Of a DNA stretch of 9,135 nt, positions 5,650 to 9,135 are shown piece after piece. Numbering within the stretch: the stretch's first letter is position 1; every line of letters starts with the position of its first letter. Origin of the DNA: an uncultured Candidatus Saccharibacteria bacterium (lineage in GTDB: Bacteria; Patescibacteriota; Saccharimonadia; Saccharimonadales; Saccharimonadaceae); NCBI GenBank assembly GCA_948623715.1, contig CAPHDI010000023.1:1-9135 (forward strand). Reading direction: 5' to 3'. Below the pieces are notes generated by a model. That model searched no databases, was not told the origin of the DNA, and worked only from the letters and a program-made list of their open reading frames with translations. The translations under genes were made by a program, and so were the position numbers.

Positions 5650-5803
5650 AAAAATGGCACCACGAGCGGGGTGTTTCATATCCACGACCAGGCTTCCGCA
5701 AATGCTTCCAGCTAGGTGCTCGTAGCGCCATTCATGCGTTGGAAACACTTGCAAAGACTTATCAAAAGTCGGGAGCCTATATAAATTGTCGTAAATATGA
5801 AAC
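5650..5803 (-). ncRNA. Structured RNA or attenuator upstream of the FISUMP gene
   Basis: On the minus strand an extended -10, TGGTACAAT (5818-5810), would start RNA near 5803. Four segments follow in order: a = GTGTTTC (5748-5742), b = 15 bases at 5732-5718, a' = GAAACAC (5677-5671), b' = 15 bases at 5667-5653. Segments b and b' pair over all 15 positions, with two G-U pairs that would be mismatches in plus-strand RNA. The helix is followed by TTTTTG, like a terminator. Segments a and a' also pair, so the two helices form a pseudoknot or exclude each other. A small hairpin GACTT/AAGTC lies at 5756-5770. It could be a stand-alone RNA or a leader controlling the gene starting at 5596. No known class was recognised. 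Confidence 0.5.
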
Positions 5804-5948
5804 AGTTCTATTGTACCATAACTTTTACGTTTTGCGGGAAAGTTAGAAAAACTGTGTTGTTAATATCAGAAAATGTCACTTTATTATATTGTGGGTTATG
5901 GATATTTTCTATAAGTAAAGAGCAGAAGTTTTTAGTGGAGGAGAAACG

Positions 5949-5957
5949 TGTTATACT
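5949..5957 (+). promoter_or_regulatory. Extended -10 promoter, leaderless gene
   Basis: TGTTATACT is followed by six bases and the ATG at 5964, the same arrangement as at 3905-3890 on the other strand. The nearest purine-rich site, GTGGAGGAG (5935-5943), is about 20 bases from the ATG, too far to act as a Shine-Dalgarno, and lies upstream of the predicted RNA start. Confidence 0.65.
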
Positions 5958-5963
5958 TATGCT

Positions 5964-7757
5964 ATGGGATTATTTAACTTTAATCGTGCGAAAAATAAGT
6001 CAGAAACTTCAGTCGAACAGGGGACGGGCTGGGATAAGCTGGGTGAGACGCAGCCGGTAGATACGGGAGGAGCGGAACAAGATCGGGTAATTATCGCAGA
6101 GAAAGCGCGGCAGGAGCGCAAGGCGATCGGGATGGTGCTGAATGGAAAAGAAGCGATCGTCGACTCGGGAGATGAAATCGGAGAAGATGAGCGGATACAG
6201 GCTTACGAGAAGATAAATAGTGGGGAGTTTGGTGCGGAGGCGCAGAGCTATATCTTGCGACATATTGTGACGCCGGATCGGGCGCATGGAAGCTCGGCGG
6301 AGGTGGTATTTATCGGGATGGATAATAGACATAATCGGCGGATTTTCGCCTATGTAAACGGGATTCCGGATACGGAGCCGAATATGGATTTGATATCGAG
6401 CGAGCAAGTCACAGAGACGCTGAAAAAGTATCCGACGCCGATCGAGTTTGCGCCGAAGGCGGAAGAGATGCTAGGGGAGTTGCGGGAGCGAAATACGCCG
6501 GAGAAGTATCAAGAATACGTCCGAGACATGCAGAGGTTTAAGCATCAGCTGTATGGTAAGCGACAGGAATATTATGAAGCGTTTCAGGCGCTAGAAGGTA
6601 AGGCGGAGAAGTATGCCGAGGAGCAGGCGCGACGGGATGAAGTACTCGGAGCGATACGCGGAGCTACGGGGGATGCGGAGTCGACGTTAGATCTTACGGA
6701 GACACCGACCATCGAACTGCCGGAGACGGGGCGGAGGCCAGAGCAGGTGCCGGTAGCACCGGTGGAGGTATATCGGGTCGAGAAACGTGAGGCGAAGAAG
6801 CTGCTCAAGGCGGCGAAGATAGATGGCGACGCGTATGTGCAGGACGGGCAGAAGTTTAATTTGACGACGAAATATCTTGAGGAGGCGGGGTTTGGGCCGG
6901 AATATAAGTTCCGAATCGGGGATGAGGCGGAAATTGCGACGTCGAAGATGTATAAAAGTAGATCGCATGATGCGGTGACAGCGTATGTAAAGACGGCGAA
7001 GGGCGTGAAGGTCGTATCGTATTACCGGAGTGATTCGCAGGGTGGGTGGCGGTATATGCCGGACTATGTAGCGTCAGATGTGCCAAGGCGGAGTAAGATT
7101 GATTGGATTGGAAAGGGTTATGATGAAGAGAATTTAAACTTGCCAGCGGTGACGCAGGAGGCGCTAGAGATTATTGCGACTCAACCGATGCTCGATAATC
7201 CGCAGGCACATAGAGAGTTTGCATTTGCGGGGACGGCGAAGCGCTATAATAGTAAGGATGAGTATCGGGCGGCGCGTGATGCAGGAATATTACGTGGGGA
7301 TTCTTATACAGAAGTGGATCAGAGGCCGGAGTTTTATCTCGGGAAGCTAAGTCGTCAGAAGCAAGCGCCGGAAAGCCTGGATTTAATGGGGATGGGTGTG
7401 CCAGATTTTAGTCAGCGAGGGGCGACTTATGCGGTAAAGAGTGGATTGTATGGCCAGTTTCAATCGGAACATTTTAAATCGAAAGATGGTAAGTTGCTCT
7501 GGACGTTTAATAAAGATGCGAAAGGGCGGGCGTGGATCGGCGGAGTGGAGGTTGATTCCCCACTGAGCTCGGTAGGTTTGAGAACGAAATGGGCTGAGAT
7601 CGGTGATTACGGTACGCCGCTGTATGAATATGATGTGCAGGCGGGCGGGTATGGCGACACGCAGGATAGGCAAGGAAGTTATTATATCGGTATGTGGAAG
7701 AATTATCTAAGTAAAATGCCGCTGATTCGGAAATATTTGGAGCAGAGTAAGTCTTAA
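5964..7757 (+). CDS. Large soluble protein of unknown function
   Basis: A 597-aa protein with no signal peptide or TM helix, so probably cytoplasmic. Not recognised as a family. Visible regions: a polar N terminus (1-50), a mixed alpha/beta part with AEVVFIGMDNRHNRRIFAYVNG (112-133), and a charged probable coiled coil or helical stretch (about 163-232, rich in E, K, R and Q). A Pro/Thr linker (about 240-268) follows, then a large C-terminal part. That part holds RSRSHDAVTAYVKT (332-344), SYYRSDSQGGWRYMPDYV (352-369), WIGKGYDEENLNLP (381-394) and YDVQAGGYGDTQDRQGSYYIG (556-576); conserved-looking aromatic/Gly/Asp clusters suggest a compact, perhaps enzymatic, domain. ATG 5964 is chosen because the -10 ends six bases before it; another-frame ATG at 5959 gives only a short overlapping ORF. 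A single-gene unit facing a convergent gene. Confidence 0.85.
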   Translation: MGLFNFNRAKNKSETSVEQGTGWDKLGETQPVDTGGAEQDRVIIAEKARQERKAIGMVLNGKEAIVDSGDEIGEDERIQAYEKINSGEFGAEAQSYILRHIVTPDRAHGSSAEVVFIGMDNRHNRRIFAYVNGIPDTEPNMDLISSEQVTETLKKYPTPIEFAPKAEEMLGELRERNTPEKYQEYVRDMQRFKHQLYGKRQEYYEAFQALEGKAEKYAEEQARRDEVLGAIRGATGDAESTLDLTETPTIELPETGRRPEQVPVAPVEVYRVEKREAKKLLKAAKIDGDAYVQDGQKFNLTTKYLEEAGFGPEYKFRIGDEAEIATSKMYKSRSHDAVTAYVKTAKGVKVVSYYRSDSQGGWRYMPDYVASDVPRRSKIDWIGKGYDEENLNLPAVTQEALEIIATQPMLDNPQAHREFAFAGTAKRYNSKDEYRAARDAGILRGDSYTEVDQRPEFYLGKLSRQKQAPESLDLMGMGVPDFSQRGATYAVKSGLYGQFQSEHFKSKDGKLLWTFNKDAKGRAWIGGVEVDSPLSSVGLRTKWAEIGDYGTPLYEYDVQAGGYGDTQDRQGSYYIGMWKNYLSKMPLIRKYLEQSKS

Positions 7758-7787
7758 AATGTTTTAGTTTTGAGGAAAACGGATGGC

Positions 7788-7823
7788 AAAAATAATCCCC
7801 GCGGTGTAAGTCGCGGGAATTAT
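7788..7823 (-). terminator. Intrinsic terminator of the one-TM protein gene
   Basis: On the minus strand ATAATTCCCGCG pairs fully with CGCGGGGATTAT (one T-G pair) around an 8-base loop, then TTTTTG. In plus-strand RNA the same position is a C-A mismatch and no T-run follows, so it mainly serves the gene ending at 7842. It is also the only hairpin after the plus-strand gene ending at 7757. Confidence 0.88.
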
Positions 7824-7841
7824 GTGTTTCTCTGGTGTTGA

Positions 7842-8660
7842 CTATTTGATGGTCAGGGAGTCGATAATAGCCTGGGCTTCGTAGGAAATAATGGTAAAAG
7901 TGCCAGTATTGGCAAGGGTCAGCATGTAATATTGTTCGCCCTGGGCGTAAAACCAGAAATCGTAAACAGCTTCGTCATCGCGCATGCGGGTGTGCTGCCA
8001 ATCGATGCCGTTGATAGTCTGAGAGCTGAGCTTCTCGCGGAGTTCGAGACCTTCGCTTTCGTAAACGTCGACCATACCTTCGGCGTATTCATCGAGGGTG
8101 AGACCTTTGTCGGATTCGATGAGGGCGAGGATGAAGGCTTCTTCGTCGTTGTCGGCGTAAATAGTCTTCGTGTCTTTGTCGGTGGAAGGCTCTTCTTCCC
8201 AGCGGTCGGAATAAGTTACGCTGGCGCGACCGACGGTCAGGGTGCCGCCGACGTTGGGGCTGACGAATTGGCTATTGTCGTCGTCTTTGTTGTCGTTAGA
8301 ATCGTTACCAGGCTTGTCTTCGTTGCTGGAGCCTTGATTTTGATTGCCGGAGTTTCCTTGGTCGTTGGATTTATTGCCTGTGATCGCAACGATGGCGACA
8401 ATAGCGATAATTAAGACGACAATAACTGCGGCGCCGATGATAATGAAGAGATTTTTGTTTGACTTCGGGGCGGACGGGGTCGTTGGATTGATTGGCTGCA
8501 TGGTAGGCTGGGCTGGCTGAGTAGGTTGCGGAGCGGCCTGAGCAGCTGGTTGTGCAGTAGCTTGCGGGGTAGATTGAGGATTCGGCTCAGGACCGGCGGC
8601 TCCGGTAGGTGCTGGCGGGACAGGTTGATTGCCGCTGGGCTGATTTGGGTTTGTATCCAT
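7842..8660 (-). CDS. Single-pass membrane protein with Pro/Gln/Ala-rich tail and outer domain
   Basis: A 272-aa protein. Residues 1-66 are Pro/Gln/Ala/Thr-rich and disordered, presumably cytoplasmic. A strong helix at 71-94 (LFIIIGAAVIVVLIIAIVAIVAI) follows KSNKN. An Asn/Asp/Ser/Gly linker (95-131) leads to a folded domain (132-272) that should lie outside the cell. The domain begins GTLTVGRASVTYSDRWEEEP, has EAFILALIESDKGLTLDEYAEGM and INGIDWQHTR, and ends YEAQAIIDSLTIK. This layout loosely recalls the PsbP/DcrB/LpqN-like fold, a weak guess from pattern only. The start has AGGAGG five bases upstream. It has its own promoter and terminator. Function unknown. Confidence 0.88.
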   Translation of the reverse strand: MDTNPNQPSGNQPVPPAPTGAAGPEPNPQSTPQATAQPAAQAAPQPTQPAQPTMQPINPTTPSAPKSNKNLFIIIGAAVIVVLIIAIVAIVAITGNKSNDQGNSGNQNQGSSNEDKPGNDSNDNKDDDNSQFVSPNVGGTLTVGRASVTYSDRWEEEPSTDKDTKTIYADNDEEAFILALIESDKGLTLDEYAEGMVDVYESEGLELREKLSSQTINGIDWQHTRMRDDEAVYDFWFYAQGEQYYMLTLANTGTFTIISYEAQAIIDSLTIK

Positions 8661-8691
8661 GATTTCCTCCTAATGATTGTTGATTATGTTT

Positions 8692-8700
8692 ATTATAGCA
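8692..8700 (-). promoter_or_regulatory. Extended -10 promoter of the one-TM protein gene
   Basis: The minus strand reads TGCTATAAT, with a perfect -10 at 8697-8692 and no convincing -35. The leader is about 25 nt and includes AGGAGG (8671-8666). It is divergent from the tRNA promoter. Confidence 0.72.
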
Positions 8701-8738
8701 GATTTGGGGAGGATGGACTAGTACAAAATCGGAAACCG

Positions 8739-8747
8739 TGATAGAAT
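8739..8747 (+). promoter_or_regulatory. Probable tRNA-Trp promoter
   Basis: TGATAGAAT gives an extended -10 (TAGAAT, 8742-8747) ending nine bases before the mature tRNA 5' end. No clear -35. The precursor would have almost no 5' extension. Confidence 0.55.
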
Positions 8748-8756
8748 AGGAATGTT

Positions 8757-8831
8757 AGGGGCGTAGTACAACGGTTAGTATAGCGGTCTCCAAAACCGTA
8801 GATCATGGTTCGATTCCGTGCGCCCCTGCCA
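8757..8831 (+). tRNA. trnW: tRNA-Trp (anticodon CCA)
   Basis: A full cloverleaf of 75 nt can be folded. The acceptor stem is AGGGGCG with CGCCCCT. The D arm is GTAC with GTAT around AACGGTTA. The anticodon stem is GCGGT with ACCGT and the loop CTCCAAA gives anticodon CCA. The variable loop is AGAT. The T arm is CATGG with CCGTG around TTCGATT. The discriminator is G, followed by a genome-encoded CCA. It reads UGG only, which fits UGA being a stop in this organism. Confidence 0.97.
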
Positions 8832-8838
8832 TGTTAAG

Positions 8839-8875
8839 ACGTCACGTTTGATACAAAATTTATCTGCCGTGACGT
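8839..8875 (+). repeat. 8-bp perfect inverted repeat after the tRNA
   Basis: ACGTCACG (8839-8846) and CGTGACGT (8868-8875) with a 21-base AT-rich loop, directly before the terminator. It would form the 3' trailer of the tRNA precursor, or could be an operator-like site. Function unknown. Confidence 0.5.
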
Positions 8876-8907
8876 GAAGAAAACCCCTATTTATAGGGGT
8901 TTTCTTC
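8876..8907 (+). terminator. tRNA-Trp terminator
   Basis: A 14-bp perfect stem (8876-8889 with 8894-8907) around TTTA. The core is ACCCCTA with TAGGGGT, and the right arm carries TTTTCTTC. Because A and T tracts lie in the arms, it could work in both directions. Confidence 0.9.
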
Positions 8908-9135
8908 TATTTCCAGACAAATCAAGTAATTGTAGATAATTGATGTATGGTTGAGTGGACTAATCCATTGATTGTAGAGTGGTAGCAGTTTTACACGATA
9001 CACCAGTTTTGCACCAAAGCTGCACCGACCCAAAACCTACGCTTACACGTTTTACACGATTTATCTATCAAGGGCGCTTATGTGAATTATGGGATGGTGC
9101 CTATGCTTGTTTACTATGATCGTAGAGAAAATGAC
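8908..9135. other. Gene-poor right edge with short direct repeats
   Basis: No gene is supported here. GTTTTACACGAT occurs exactly twice (8988-8999 and 9049-9060, 61 bases apart), with related bits between (GTTTTGCACCA, CTGCACC, TTACACG). A plus-strand frame is open from about 8985 to the edge, with possible starts (GTG 9082, ATG 9094). A minus-strand frame ends with TAG at 9103-9101 after ten codons. Either could be the edge of a gene outside the window. Neither has a recognisable product. Confidence 0.4.

Noticed and set aside
5653..5664. TGGCACCACG on the plus strand matches the T-box consensus TGGNACCRCG
   Set aside because: Only about 55 bases separate it from the opposite-strand gene start, leaving no room for a specifier stem. 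The downstream plus-strand gene appears leaderless. The surrounding helix has its G-U pairs only in minus-strand RNA.
5797..6060. Open frame of 87 codons on the plus strand
   Set aside because: It crosses two predicted promoters, overlaps the start of the 597-aa gene in another frame, lacks a ribosome binding site and has no protein-like pattern.
9082..9135. Possible gene start at the right edge (plus strand)
   Set aside because: No convincing ribosome binding site, several alternative starts, and too short to recognise; mentioned only as a possibility.
1..9135. CRISPR array, rRNA or transposase
   Set aside because: No regularly spaced repeats, rRNA-like sequence or transposase motifs were seen on either strand.

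Overview
The window looks like a chromosomal segment of a small-genome member of the Candidate Phyla Radiation, most likely Candidatus Saccharibacteria (TM7). This is inferred from three things: a FISUMP-domain surface protein of the kind common in that lineage, several one-TM or small membrane proteins with low-complexity linkers, and dense small transcription units. TGA is used as a true stop and tRNA-Trp has a CCA anticodon. This fits the standard code used by Saccharibacteria rather than the recoded UGA of Gracilibacteria/SR1.

Layout. The left edge holds the first 108 codons of rplC (ribosomal protein L3, minus strand), with its own promoter and a leader of about 155 nt. Divergent from it is a membrane-anchored protein with a complete JAMM/MPN metalloprotease-type motif (692-1498), whose stop codon lies inside its own terminator. 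Next come a 68-aa single-TM protein (1650-1856) and a bidirectional terminator. A three-gene minus-strand operon follows (3890 to 2027): a YhhN-like polytopic membrane protein, a P-loop kinase-like protein and a YgjP/DUF45 metallopeptidase.

The stretch 3891-4276 lacks a long gene. It holds several hairpins, a long-range complementary pair, a candidate plus-strand small RNA and an antisense 36-codon ORF with a strong Shine-Dalgarno sequence. A strong bidirectional terminator separates this from the FISUMP surface protein (5596-4277, minus). Upstream of that gene is a minus-strand structured-RNA candidate with an a-b-a'-b' pairing order, ending in a helix followed by T5.

The right third holds a 597-aa protein of unknown function (5964-7757, plus), apparently leaderless, and a minus-strand one-TM protein with a Pro/Gln/Ala-rich N terminus and an outer domain (8660-7842). 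It ends with tRNA-Trp(CCA) with its terminator, and 228 bases with short repeats but no supported gene.

No complete metabolic pathway is visible. The common theme is cell-envelope proteins (JAMM-TM protein, 68-aa TM protein, YhhN-like protein, FISUMP protein, one-TM protein) set among core translation genes (rplC, trnW). No CRISPR array, transposase, integrase or rRNA was seen. Family assignments come from reading motifs, not from database searches.
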